From assembly GCA_900319465.1 (NCBI GenBank), contig ONOL01000010.1, forward strand, positions 1-46,253: DNA of 46,253 nucleotides, in the 5' to 3' direction. The notes under the pieces were generated by a model. The model was not told the DNA's origin. It saw nothing but the letters and a program-made list of their open reading frames with translations, and searched no databases. The position numbers and the translations under genes are program-made. This stretch comes from an uncultured Eubacteriales bacterium. Lineage in GTDB: Bacteria > Bacillota > Clostridia > Oscillospirales > Oscillospiraceae. Below, piece after piece: positions 1-8,004 of the stretch (positions are counted from its first letter, which is position 1; the number at the start of each line of letters is the position of its first letter).

Positions 1-870
1 TTCGTGATGATGAACCTCACGATCGATAAAAACGAGCTGCCCGGGACGCTCGAGATCGAGGACAAGTGGATCCTCTCCAAGCTCAACGACACCGTCAAAG
101 AGGTCTGCGAGAACATGGACGCCTTTGAACTCGGCGTCGCCGCGGGCAAGATCTACGACTTCATCTGGGACAGCTTCTGCGATTGGTATATCGAGCTGAC
201 GAAGCCCCGCCTCAACGGCGAGGACGAGGGATCGAAGCTCGCCGCGCAGAAGGTGCTTCTGTACGTGCTGACCGAGATCCTCAAGCTCGTGCACCCCTTC
301 ATGCCCTTCATCTCCGAGGAAATCTGGCAGGCCCTGCCCCACGAGGGCGAGGCGCTCATGATCGAGCGCTACCCGAGCTTCGACGAGAAGCTGAGCTTCC
401 CCGAGGCCGAGGCGAACTTTGAGATGGTCATGACCGCGATCAAGGCCGTGCGCGCCCGCCGCAGCGACATGAACGTGCCGCCCTCCCGCAAGGCCCACCT
501 CATCATCGCCACCGACAAGAAGGCCGCCTTTGAGGCCGGCGAGGCCTACATCCGCAAGCTCGCCTACGCCTCCGAGGTCACGGTGCAGGACGCCGCGCCC
601 GCGGAAACCGCCGGCATGGTCTCCGTCGTCACCGACAACGCCAGGCTCTTTATGCCGATGGCGGATCTGGTCGATCTGGAGAAGGAGAAGGAACGCATTA
701 ACAAGGAGCTCGCCAACGCCGAAAAACAGCTCCAGGCGCAGATCGGCAAGCTCTCGAACCAGAACTTCGTCACCCGCGCGCCCGAGGCGGTCGTCAACGC
801 CGAGCGTGAGAAGAAGGCCAAGCTCGAGGCGCTGATCGAGAACCTCAAGCTGAGCCTTGCGCAGTTTTAA
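1..870 (+). CDS. valS: Valine--tRNA ligase, C-terminal part (5' truncated by window edge)
   Basis: This is the C-terminal 289 codons of a class I aminoacyl-tRNA synthetase that charges tRNA-Val in the cytoplasm. The frame is open from base 1, so the Rossmann catalytic core lies outside the window. What remains is the alpha-helical anticodon-binding domain (FIWDSFCDWYIELTKPRL, then HPFMPFISEEIWQ, both typical of Val/Ile/Leu enzymes). It is followed by the Lys/Glu-rich C-terminal coiled-coil arm (about the last 65 residues, LVDLEKEKERINKEL onward) that is characteristic of ValRS and contacts the tRNA elbow. The Met/Val codons near base 4 are internal. A terminator follows about 80 bases downstream. 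Confidence 0.95.
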   Translation, partial: FVMMNLTIDKNELPGTLEIEDKWILSKLNDTVKEVCENMDAFELGVAAGKIYDFIWDSFCDWYIELTKPRLNGEDEGSKLAAQKVLLYVLTEILKLVHPFMPFISEEIWQALPHEGEALMIERYPSFDEKLSFPEAEANFEMVMTAIKAVRARRSDMNVPPSRKAHLIIATDKKAAFEAGEAYIRKLAYASEVTVQDAAPAETAGMVSVVTDNARLFMPMADLVDLEKEKERINKELANAEKQLQAQIGKLSNQNFVTRAPEAVVNAEREKKAKLEALIENLKLSLAQF

Positions 871-951
871 GCGTTTGGATTTCCGCGCACGATAGAAGCG
901 TTTTTCACTTAGACGCCGTTTTCGACAAACATTTTAAGGCAATACCGATAG

Positions 952-990
952 AATAACACCGTGCACACCTGTGCGCGGTGTTATTTTTTG
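952..990 (+). terminator. Rho-independent terminator after valS
   Basis: A perfect 10-bp stem pairs 952-961 with 976-985. The loop region can pair further (gcaca with tgtgc), and a T-run covers 984-989. It ends only 3 bases before the spoIIAA ribosome binding site, so it also lies in the spoIIAA upstream region. No convincing sigma-A or sigma-H promoter was found between valS and spoIIAA. Confidence 0.8.
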
Positions 991-1010
991 CGAAAGAGGA
1001 GATTTGGCGC

Positions 1011-1334
1011 ATGAACATCAGTACCGCATACGCCTCCGGCCGTCTCACGATCTACCTCGGCGGGGAGCTTGACCATCACGCGGCTCGCGAGACGATGCAG
1101 AGCATCACGGAGCTTCTGGACGAGTATCTGCCGCGCGAGTGCGCGCTGGATTTTTCCGGGCTGCGCTTTATGGATTCCTCGGGCGTGGCGCTCATCGTGC
1201 GTGTGAGCCGCAGGATGCGGGAGCTCGGCGGCAGGGTATGGATCGAGAACCCGGCCGGACAGACCCGACGCGTGCTGGAAGCGGCGGGTGTGGAGCGGCT
1301 CGTGCAGGTCGCGGCAATAGGAGGGAAAACATGA
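1011..1334 (+). CDS. spoIIAA: Anti-sigma F factor antagonist SpoIIAA
   Basis: This 107-residue STAS-domain protein is the anti-anti-sigma factor of the forespore switch. Unphosphorylated SpoIIAA binds SpoIIAB and frees sigma-F; SpoIIAB inactivates it by phosphorylating a serine. The signature DFSGLRFMDSSGVALI carries that serine in the MDSSG loop, and the length is close to that of other SpoIIAA proteins. The start at 1011 is chosen because AAAGAGGAGA (993-1001) sits about 9 bases upstream. An upstream in-frame codon at 978 lies inside the terminator hairpin and is unlikely. The stop overlaps the spoIIAB start (ATGA at 1331-1334), which implies translational coupling in the conserved AA-AB-sigF order. 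Confidence 0.93.
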   Translation: MNISTAYASGRLTIYLGGELDHHAARETMQSITELLDEYLPRECALDFSGLRFMDSSGVALIVRVSRRMRELGGRVWIENPAGQTRRVLEAAGVERLVQVAAIGGKT

Positions 1335-1771
1335 ACATCAAAAACTACATAACGCTGGATTTCCCCAGCAACAGCGCAAACGAGGCCTTTGCCAGGGCCG
1401 CGGCGGCGGCCTTTGCCGCGCAGCTCGACCCTACGCTCGAGGAGCTGGGCGATATCAAGACCGCTGTCAGCGAGGCGGTGACCAACTGCATCGTCCACGC
1501 CTATCCCAACGAGCTCGGCAGGGTCCGCCTGCGGCTAAGGATTCTGGATGAGGATACGCTGGATATCACCGTGCGGGACTGGGGCGTGGGGATGGATAAC
1601 GTCCGGCAGGCCATGCAGCCGCTCTTTACCACCGGCGGGGAGGAGCGCAGCGGCATGGGCTTTACCATCATGCAGAGCTTTACCGACACGCTCCACGTGC
1701 GCTCCGAAAAGGGGAAGGGGACGACGGTCTCCATGCGCCGCCGCATCTTCCGCCGGGGCAGGCACGGATGA
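1331..1771 (+). CDS. spoIIAB: Anti-sigma F factor / serine kinase SpoIIAB
   Basis: This 146-residue GHKL-fold ATPase and serine kinase holds sigma-F inactive in the predivisional cell and phosphorylates SpoIIAA. Visible motifs are the N box (SEAVTNCIVHAYP), the G1 box (VRDWGVGMDN) and the G2/lid segment (ERSGMGFTIMQSF), ending in the GxGTxV-like KGKGTTVSM. It starts at the ATG overlapping the spoIIAA stop and ends in an ATGA overlap with sigF (1768-1771), so all three proteins should be made in coupled amounts. Members of this family are about 140-150 residues, so this one is full length. Confidence 0.94.
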   Translation: MNIKNYITLDFPSNSANEAFARAAAAAFAAQLDPTLEELGDIKTAVSEAVTNCIVHAYPNELGRVRLRLRILDEDTLDITVRDWGVGMDNVRQAMQPLFTTGGEERSGMGFTIMQSFTDTLHVRSEKGKGTTVSMRRRIFRRGRHG

Positions 1772-2478
1772 ACGGGGAGAAGCTGGATGAGCTGCTCGCG
1801 GCAAAAAACGGCGACCGGGAGCTGACCGGAAGGCTCGTGCAGGAAAACAGCGGCCTCATCTGGAGCATTGCGCGGCGCTATTTCGGACGGGGGACCGACC
1901 CGGAGGATCTCTATCAGCTTGGATGCGTGGGCTTTTTGAAGGCGGTCGAGGGCTATGACCCGGCATTCGGGACCCAGTTTTCCACCTATGCGGTGCCGAA
2001 GATCGCCGGGGAGATTCGTCGCTTTTTGCGGGACGACGGCGCCGTGAAGGTCAGCCGCGGACTCAAAGAACAGGCGGCGAAGATCTTCACCGCGAGACAG
2101 GCGCTCGAGCAGCGGCTCGGGCGGGAGCCGAGGATCTCGGAGCTGAGCGCGGAGACGGGGCTGGACGCTGAGGAGATCGCCCTGGCCGAGGCGGCCTCCG
2201 GCCCGACGGAGAGCCTGCAGCGCGAGAGCGGGGAGGACGGCTTCACGCTGGAGCTCGTGCTCGGCGATTACACGGCGGAGGAGCGGATGCTCGAGCAGGT
2301 GACCCTGCGGGCGCTGATCGAGGAGCTGCCGGAGAGGGAGAAGCAGGTCATCGCCCTGCGCTACTACCACGGCCTGACGCAGCAGAACTGCGCCAAGGTC
2401 CTCGCCGTTTCGCAGGTGCAGATCTCGCGGCTCGAGAAGCGCGCCGTTGATCGGCTGCGTGAGCGGCTGCAGTCGTGA
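1768..2478 (+). CDS. sigF: RNA polymerase sigma-F factor (forespore-specific)
   Basis: This 236-residue sigma-70 family factor directs early forespore transcription. Region 2 is recognisable (ARRYFGRGTDPEDLYQLGCVGFLKAVEGYDP, then FSTYAVPKIAGEIRRFLRDDG). Region 3 follows, and a region 4 helix-turn-helix lies near the C terminus (LPEREKQVIALRYYHGLTQQNCAKVLAVSQVQISRLEKRA). The assignment to sigma-F rather than sigma-G or sigma-B rests on position: it is the third gene of the spoIIA operon. No spoVA genes follow; the next unit is the aromatic amino acid operon. Confidence 0.93.
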   Translation: MNGEKLDELLAAKNGDRELTGRLVQENSGLIWSIARRYFGRGTDPEDLYQLGCVGFLKAVEGYDPAFGTQFSTYAVPKIAGEIRRFLRDDGAVKVSRGLKEQAAKIFTARQALEQRLGREPRISELSAETGLDAEEIALAEAASGPTESLQRESGEDGFTLELVLGDYTAEERMLEQVTLRALIEELPEREKQVIALRYYHGLTQQNCAKVLAVSQVQISRLEKRAVDRLRERLQS

Positions 2479-2527
2479 TTGTGCAAGAAAACAAAGGGGG
2501 AAACTTGTAAAAAATAACGAATTTCTC

Positions 2528-2556
2528 TTGACAGTAAATCCATAAAGCGCTATAGT
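2528..2556 (+). promoter_or_regulatory. Sigma-A promoter of the aromatic amino acid operon
   Basis: TTGACA (2528-2533) and TATAGT (2551-2556) are separated by exactly 17 bases. Transcription should start near 2563, about 11 bases ahead of the leader-peptide ribosome binding site (AAAGGA, 2574-2579). The 322-base gap 2479-2800 holds this promoter, the leader peptide, the attenuator terminator and the aroF ribosome binding site. Confidence 0.85.
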
Positions 2557-2588
2557 AATCCCAGACTTTTCCGAAAGGATTCCGGAAC

Positions 2589-2642
2589 ATGAAGGCTTAT
2601 TACTTTACCGCTTATTATACCTTTACCGTCTCTGCCCGGTAA
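2589..2642 (+). CDS. Tyr/Phe-rich leader peptide of the aro operon
   Basis: This 17-codon ORF encodes MKAYYFTAYYTFTVSAR and ends at TAA 2640-2642. Six of 17 residues are aromatic (4 Tyr, 2 Phe), arranged as AYYFT then AYYTFT. It has its own ribosome binding site (AAAGGA, 2574-2579, 9 bases from the ATG). It lies between a consensus promoter and an intrinsic terminator, ahead of genes that make Tyr and Phe. That arrangement matches ribosome-mediated attenuators such as E. coli pheL and trpL. The 3' end of the ORF folds into a hairpin (2621-2628 with 2637-2644), and 2651-2657 can pair with 2686-2692, which would disrupt the terminator. Function is inferred from composition and context; the peptide itself is presumably only a sensor. 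Confidence 0.82.
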   Translation: MKAYYFTAYYTFTVSAR

Positions 2643-2687
2643 GGATAATTTGTGGTGCAAGAAACAGCCTCCCGCTTTGCTTGATTG

Positions 2688-2718
2688 CCGCACAGGTTAT
2701 CCTGTGCGGTTTTGTTTT
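2688..2718 (+). terminator. Attenuator terminator between leader peptide and aroF
   Basis: A perfect 9-bp GC-rich stem pairs 2688-2696 with 2701-2709 around a TTAT loop and is followed by TTTTGTTTT. It stands 45 bases after the leader stop codon and about 80 bases before aroF. Every transcript from the promoter at 2528 must read through it to reach the structural genes, so it fits a regulated attenuator. Confidence 0.85.
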
Positions 2719-2800
2719 GGGGTCGCGCCGCGGTTTTCCGGCCCCGCGCCCCGGAAGGTACGAATCCTGATCCATAACAACATATAGAAGGAGCATCGCC

Positions 2801-3805
2801 ATGATTGTCGTATTAAAGCACAACGTATCCCAGGCCAGAAAGGAACAGCTCATCGCCTGGCTGGAGAATCTCGGACTTCGCATCCACGTCTCCGACGGGG
2901 AGTATCAGACCGTCCTGGGCCTGATCGGGGACACGAGCCGCGTGGACATGGATCTGGTGGCGAGCCTCGAGATCGTGGACTCCGTCAAGCGCGTCAGCGA
3001 GCCCTTCAAGTGCTGCAACCGCAAGTTCCATCCCGACGACATGGTGGTCGAGATCGGGAGCGTCAAGGTCGGCGGCGGCCATTTCGCGATGATCGCCGGC
3101 CCCTGCTCCGTGGAGAGCGAGGAGCAGATCGTGACCGTGGCGAAGGCCGTGAAGGCCTCGGGCGCGAACCTTCTGCGCGGCGGCGCCTTCAAGCCCCGCA
3201 CCTCCCCCTACGATTTCGCGGGCCTCAAGGCCACGGGCCTCGAGCTTCTCAAGATCGCCCGGCAGGAGACCGGGCTTCCCATCGTGACGGAGCTGATGAA
3301 CATCATGGACATCGACCTGTTCGAGGACGTGGACGTGATCCAGGTCGGCGCGCGCAATATGCAGAATTTCGACCTGCTGCGCGAGCTCGGTAAGCTCGAC
3401 AAGCCCGTCCTCCTCAAGCGCGGCCTTGCCAATACGCTCAAGGAGCTTCTGATGAGCGCCGAGTACATCATGGCCAGCGGCAACGAGCGCGTCATGCTCT
3501 GCGAGCGCGGCATCCGCACCTTCTCCGATTACACCCGCAATACGCTCGATCTCTCCGCCGTCCCCATGCTGCACGAGCTGACGCATCTTCCCGTGATCGT
3601 CGATCCCAGCCATGCCACCGGCATCGCCAAGCTGGTGCCGCCCATGGCGCTGGCGGGCGCCGCCGCCGGGGCGGACGGCCTGATCATCGAGGTGCACAAC
3701 GACCCGATGCACGCCCTGTGCGACGGGGCGCAGTCCCTGCGGCCGGAAGACTTCGACGCGCTTGCGAAGAAGGTATTTGCCGTGCGTGAGATCTGCAGGG
3801 CATGA
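2801..3805 (+). CDS. aroF: 3-deoxy-7-phosphoheptulonate (DAHP) synthase
   Basis: This enzyme condenses phosphoenolpyruvate with erythrose-4-phosphate, the first step of the shikimate pathway. The 334 residues comprise an N-terminal ferredoxin-like regulatory domain (about 1-70) and a TIM-barrel with the type I-beta motifs [38 protein letters not shown] and DPSHATG. The N-terminal domain is the one that confers Tyr/Phe feedback in Thermotoga-type enzymes, so feedback is likely here (inference). AGAAGGAG (2786-2793) lies 7 bases upstream of the ATG. It is the first structural gene after the attenuator and overlaps tyrA by four bases (ATGA). Confidence 0.95.
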   Translation: MIVVLKHNVSQARKEQLIAWLENLGLRIHVSDGEYQTVLGLIGDTSRVDMDLVASLEIVDSVKRVSEPFKCCNRKFHPDDMVVEIGSVKVGGGHFAMIAGPCSVESEEQIVTVAKAVKASGANLLRGGAFKPRTSPYDFAGLKATGLELLKIARQETGLPIVTELMNIMDIDLFEDVDVIQVGARNMQNFDLLRELGKLDKPVLLKRGLANTLKELLMSAEYIMASGNERVMLCERGIRTFSDYTRNTLDLSAVPMLHELTHLPVIVDPSHATGIAKLVPPMALAGAAAGADGLIIEVHNDPMHALCDGAQSLRPEDFDALAKKVFAVREICRA

Positions 3806-4635
3806 GAGTCGGGATTGTCGGCCTTGGTCTGATCGGCGGTTCCTTCGCCAAGGCTTACCGTGCGGCGGGACACAGCGTCCTCGCCTGGAACCGCAGCCGC
3901 TCCGTGCTGGATTTCGCCATTATGTCCGGCACTGCGGACGGAGAACTGACAAAAGAGAACCTGCCGGACTGCGATCTGGTGCTGCTGTGCGTCTACCCGC
4001 AGGCCGCCATTGACTGGCTGACGGATATGGCGCCCTACGTGGGGAAAAAGCCCCTGGTCATCGACTGCTGCGGCACCAAGCGCGTGGTCTGTGCGGCCTG
4101 TTTCCCGCTGGCGGAGCAATACGGCTTCACCTATCTCGGCGGGCACCCCATGGCCGGCACGCACAACTCCGGCCTCAAATATGCCCGCGCCGAGCTTTAT
4201 CACGGCGCGCCGATGGTCATCGTTCCGCCGGTGTACGACGATATCGAGCTGCTCGACCGCGCAAAGGAGATGCTTGCTCCTGCCGGGTTCGGGCACATCT
4301 CCGTCACGACCGCCGAAAAGCACGACGCGATGATCGCCTTCACCTCGCAGATGGCGCACGTGGTCTCCAACGCCTTTATCAAAAGCCCTACCGCGTCGGT
4401 GCACAAGGGCTTTTCCGCGGGCAGCTACAAGGATCTGACCCGCGTCGCCTGGCTCAACGCGCCCATGTGGGCGGAGCTTTTCATGGAGAACAGGGACTAT
4501 CTGCTTGATGAGCTGAACATTCTGATCGACAACCTCAGCGCCTACCGGACCGCGATGGAAAACGGCGACCGGGAGGAGCTGACGCGCCTGCTGGAGGAAG
4601 GCAAGCGCCGCAAGGAAGAGGTGGACGGCCGATGA
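3802..4635 (+). CDS. tyrA: Prephenate dehydrogenase
   Basis: This enzyme oxidatively decarboxylates prephenate to 4-hydroxyphenylpyruvate, the committed step to tyrosine. The 277-residue protein begins with the NAD-binding Rossmann motif [13 protein letters not shown]. It carries [13 protein letters not shown], which holds the conserved active-site His-Pro segment of the TyrA family, and the all-alpha dimerisation half follows ([22 protein letters not shown]). It lacks a C-terminal ACT domain, so direct Tyr feedback through such a domain is not expected. It is translationally coupled to aroF (ATGA) and aroB (ATGA), which places the Tyr branch second in the operon. Confidence 0.94.
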   Translation: MRVGIVGLGLIGGSFAKAYRAAGHSVLAWNRSRSVLDFAIMSGTADGELTKENLPDCDLVLLCVYPQAAIDWLTDMAPYVGKKPLVIDCCGTKRVVCAACFPLAEQYGFTYLGGHPMAGTHNSGLKYARAELYHGAPMVIVPPVYDDIELLDRAKEMLAPAGFGHISVTTAEKHDAMIAFTSQMAHVVSNAFIKSPTASVHKGFSAGSYKDLTRVAWLNAPMWAELFMENRDYLLDELNILIDNLSAYRTAMENGDREELTRLLEEGKRRKEEVDGR

Positions 4636-5693
4636 GAAGCGTTAGCGTTCAGGCGTCCCGAAGCTATGAGGTGTTGATCGGGCGCGGCCTTCTTGACGAA
4701 GCCGGCGCGCGCGTAAAGGCGGCTGCGCCGAAGGCGGAAACCGCCGTGATCGTTTCCGGGGACCGGGTATGGCCCCTGTACGGCGCGCGCGCGGAAGCCT
4801 CGCTGGAAAAGGCGGGCTTTCGCGTGCTGCGTTATCTCATCCCGCACGGGGAGCAGCATAAAACGCTGGAGACCTATACGGGGCTTTTAAGCTTCCTCTG
4901 CGACCGGCGCCTGACCCGAAGCGACGTGCTTGTCGCGCTCGGCGGCGGCGTGACGGGGGATCTGACCGGCTTTGCCGCCGCGACCTATCAGCGCGGCTGC
5001 GGCTTTGTGCAGATCCCGACGACCCTGCTCGCGATGGTGGACTCTTCCGTAGGCGGCAAGACCGCCGTGGATCTGCCCGGCGGGAAAAACCAGGCCGGAG
5101 CCTTTTACCAGCCCCTTCTTGTGCTCTGCGACCCCGATACGCTCGAAACGCTTCCCGAAGAGGAGTTTCGCTGCGGCTGCGCGGAGGTCATCAAATACGG
5201 CATGCTCGGAGACGCGGCTTTCTTTGCCTCCCTCCGGCGCCGGCATGTGCGCGGGCAGCTTGAGGACGTGATCGAGCACTGCGTCGCCATGAAGCGCGAT
5301 ATTGTGCATGAGGACGAGTTCGACACCGGGCTGCGGCGGCTGCTGAACCTCGGACACAGCTTCGGCCACGCGGTGGAGAGCTGCAGCGGGTTTACGGTGC
5401 TGCACGGGCAGGCGGTCGCCGTCGGAATGGCGATGATCACCCGAGCCGCCGTAAAAAAGGGCTTCTGCGCGCAGGAGACGCTTGCAAGGCTCCTCGATAT
5501 CCTCTCTTTTTACGGGCTTCCCGCTTCCTGTGAATATAGCGCTGACGCGCTGGCTGCGGCCATGCGCAGCGATAAGAAAATGACCGGCGGCACCATGCAT
5601 CTGGTGGTGCCGGAGGCTGTGGGCCGCTGCCGTGTGCTCGCGCTCCCGGCGGAGGAGCTGGGCGACTGGCTCAGAGAGGGGGGCGCGCGATGA
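4632..5693 (+). CDS. aroB: 3-dehydroquinate synthase
   Basis: This enzyme converts DAHP to 3-dehydroquinate using NAD and a divalent metal, step 2 of the shikimate pathway. The 353 residues show the NAD-binding segment [21 protein letters not shown], the conserved [25 protein letters not shown] stretch, and metal and substrate residues in [21 protein letters not shown] and [10 protein letters not shown]. The length is typical of the family. Four-base overlaps join it to tyrA upstream and aroA downstream. Confidence 0.96.
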   Translation: MRSVSVQASRSYEVLIGRGLLDEAGARVKAAAPKAETAVIVSGDRVWPLYGARAEASLEKAGFRVLRYLIPHGEQHKTLETYTGLLSFLCDRRLTRSDVLVALGGGVTGDLTGFAAATYQRGCGFVQIPTTLLAMVDSSVGGKTAVDLPGGKNQAGAFYQPLLVLCDPDTLETLPEEEFRCGCAEVIKYGMLGDAAFFASLRRRHVRGQLEDVIEHCVAMKRDIVHEDEFDTGLRRLLNLGHSFGHAVESCSGFTVLHGQAVAVGMAMITRAAVKKGFCAQETLARLLDILSFYGLPASCEYSADALAAAMRSDKKMTGGTMHLVVPEAVGRCRVLALPAEELGDWLREGGAR

Positions 5694-6937
5694 ACCGCGT
5701 GGTATTGCCCGGCGAGCGCCGGGGCTGCGTGCGTATCCCCGCCTCCAAATCCCAGGCCCACCGGCTTCTGATCTGTGCCGCGCTCTCATCCTCGCCCTGC
5801 GAGCTTCTCTGCGACGGCATTTCCGCCGATATCGCGGCGACGATCGCCTGCCTGAACGCCCTTGGCGCGGAGATCTCTGTTTCCGATAACCGCATCCTCG
5901 TCGCGCCGATCCGGGAAGTGCCCGGAAACGTCTGCGGGCTTCCCTGCGGCGAGAGCGGCTCTACGCTTCGCTTCCTGCTGCCGGTGGTCGGCGCGCTCGG
6001 GGCGGACGCGGTTTTCCATCGGGAAGGAAGGCTTCCGCAGCGCCCGCTCGCCCCGCTGGACGAGGCGCTGTGCGCGCATGGGATGCAGATCCGGCAGGAG
6101 GGGGACAGGCTCTGCTGCCGGGGACAGCTCTGCCCCGGCGCGTATTCGCTGCCGGGAAACGTGTCGTCCCAGTACATTTCCGGTCTGCTGCTGGCGCTGC
6201 CCCTGCTCAAAGGGGACAGCAGCCTGCACGTGACCGGAACTGTCGAATCCGCCGCATATATCACGATGACCGAGGACGCGCTGCGCACCTCCGGGATCCG
6301 AATCGAAAAAAACCATTGGAACTACGGGATCGCGGGCTCGCAGAAGCCCCGGATGCCCGCATCGCTTCCTGTGGAGAGCGACTGGTCGAACGCCGCGTTC
6401 TTCCTCGCCGTTGGGGCGCTGTCCCGTCAGGGGATGAAGGTCATGGGACTCAACCCCGCCTCCTCGCAGGGCGACCGTGCGGTGCTGGACGTACTCAGAC
6501 GCTTCGGCGCCGAGATCAGCGAGCAGCCGGACGCGGTGCTGATCCGCCGCGGCGAGCTGCGCGCGGTGGAGATTGACGCGGCGCCGATTCCGGATCTGAT
6601 CCCGGTGCTGAGCGTCGTCGCCGCGGGCGCGGAGGGGGAGACCCGGATCGTGAACGCCGCGCGGCTTCGCCTGAAGGAATCCGACCGGCTTGCAAGCACC
6701 TGCGCCATGCTCCGCGCGCTCGGCGCGGAGGCGCAAGAGCTTGCCGACGGCCTTGTCATCCGGGGCGGAAAAGCCCTGAAGGGCGGCGCGGTGGATTCCT
6801 GCGGCGATCACCGGATCGCCATGTCCGCCGCGGTCGCTTCCTGCCTCTGCGAAGGGGAGGTCACGGTCTGCGGCAGCGAATGTGTAAAAAAATCCTATCC
6901 CCGCTTCTGGGAGGACTGGGAGGGCCTGTTTCTATGA
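5690..6937 (+). CDS. aroA: 3-phosphoshikimate 1-carboxyvinyltransferase (EPSP synthase)
   Basis: This enzyme transfers the enolpyruvyl group of PEP to shikimate-3-phosphate. The 415-residue protein has the two-domain inside-out barrel signatures: PASKSQAHRLLICAAL near the N terminus, GESGSTLRFLLPV in the first domain, and the late RLKESDRLASTCAMLRALG and SCGDHRIAMSAAVA motifs. The first-domain motif reads CGESGSTLRF where the glyphosate-sensitive E. coli enzyme has GNAGTAMRP. I infer a class II-like enzyme from this, but sensitivity cannot be read from sequence alone. Overlaps with aroB and aroC are both ATGA. Confidence 0.95.
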   Translation: MNRVVLPGERRGCVRIPASKSQAHRLLICAALSSSPCELLCDGISADIAATIACLNALGAEISVSDNRILVAPIREVPGNVCGLPCGESGSTLRFLLPVVGALGADAVFHREGRLPQRPLAPLDEALCAHGMQIRQEGDRLCCRGQLCPGAYSLPGNVSSQYISGLLLALPLLKGDSSLHVTGTVESAAYITMTEDALRTSGIRIEKNHWNYGIAGSQKPRMPASLPVESDWSNAAFFLAVGALSRQGMKVMGLNPASSQGDRAVLDVLRRFGAEISEQPDAVLIRRGELRAVEIDAAPIPDLIPVLSVVAAGAEGETRIVNAARLRLKESDRLASTCAMLRALGAEAQELADGLVIRGGKALKGGAVDSCGDHRIAMSAAVASCLCEGEVTVCGSECVKKSYPRFWEDWEGLFL

Positions 6938-8004
6938 GCAGCAGCTATGGAGAAAACCTGAAACTGACGATCTTCGGCCAATCCCATTCGCCCGCGATCG
7001 GCGTGACGATCGAGGGGATCCCGGCGGGGGAACGGATCGATTTTGAAGAGCTGGCCGCCTTTCTGCGCCGCCGCGCCCCGGGGCAGAACGCCTGGAGCAC
7101 GGCGAGGAAGGAAGCGGACGCGCCGGAGTTTCTGTCCGGTCTGGTAGGGAATACCACCTGCGGCACGCCCCTTACGGCCGTTATCCGCAACAGCGACACC
7201 CGCTCGAAGGACTACTCGAATCTCACCGTCACGCCGCGGCCCGGCCATGCGGACTATACCGCGTCGGTCAAGTACTTCGGCGCGCAGGACTACGCGGGCG
7301 GCGGGCACTTTTCCGGCCGGCTCACCGCGCCGCTCTGCGTGGCCGGCGGGATCTGCCTGCAGCTTCTCAAACATGAGGGGATCACCGTCATCTCCCGCAT
7401 CGCCTCGATCGGAGGAATCGCGGACGAAGGCGAGCTGACCGCCACGACTGCGGAGAAGGACTTTCCCACGGTGGATACTGCGCGCGGCGAGCGGATGCGC
7501 GCCGCCATCGCGCAGGCCAGAGCGGAGGGGGATTCGCTCGGCGGCGTGGTGGAATGTGCGGTGCTCGGCCTGCCCGCCGGGCTCGGCGACCCGATGTTCG
7601 ACGGGATGGAAAACCGGATCGCGGCCCTTGTTTTCGGCATTCCCGCCGTCAAGGGCCTGGAATTCGGCGCGGGCTTCGCCGCCGCCGCGCTGCGAGGCAG
7701 CGAGAACAACGACGCCTTTGCCGTGAAGGACGGTCGGATCGTGACCGTGACAAACCGCTGCGGGGGCATCCTCGGCGGCATCACGACCGGTATGCCGCTC
7801 ACGTTCCGCGCGGCCTTCAAGCCCACGCCCTCGATCGCACGGCCGCAGCAGAGCGTGAACCTGCGCACGGGGGAAGAGGAGACGCTGCGTATCGTCGGCA
7901 GGCACGACCCCTGTATCGTTCCCCGGGCGGTGCCGGTAGTGGAGGCGGCGGCCGCGATCGCCGTATATGACGCGCTGCTTGCGCGCAGAAAGGAAGTGCG
8001 ATAA
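6934..8004 (+). CDS. aroC: Chorismate synthase
   Basis: This enzyme eliminates phosphate from EPSP to give chorismate and needs reduced FMN. The 356-residue protein shows the family motifs GQSHSPAIGVTIEGIPAG at the N terminus, RPGHADYTASVKYF, GGGHFSGRLTAPL, and near the C terminus CGGILGGITTGMPL and the RHDPCIVPRAVPVVEA signature. The ATG at 6934 overlaps the aroA stop (ATGA); in-frame codons further upstream would extend into aroA. It directly abuts pheA with no intergenic base. Confidence 0.96.
   Translation: MSSSYGENLKLTIFGQSHSPAIGVTIEGIPAGERIDFEELAAFLRRRAPGQNAWSTARKEADAPEFLSGLVGNTTCGTPLTAVIRNSDTRSKDYSNLTVTPRPGHADYTASVKYFGAQDYAGGGHFSGRLTAPLCVAGGICLQLLKHEGITVISRIASIGGIADEGELTATTAEKDFPTVDTARGERMRAAIAQARAEGDSLGGVVECAVLGLPAGLGDPMFDGMENRIAALVFGIPAVKGLEFGAGFAAAALRGSENNDAFAVKDGRIVTVTNRCGGILGGITTGMPLTFRAAFKPTPSIARPQQSVNLRTGEEETLRIVGRHDPCIVPRAVPVVEAAAAIAVYDALLARRKEVR

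Noticed and set aside
925-954. Sigma-H promoter for spoIIA
   Set aside because: A GAAT is present at 951, but the expected -35 AGGA-type sequence is missing at the right spacing.
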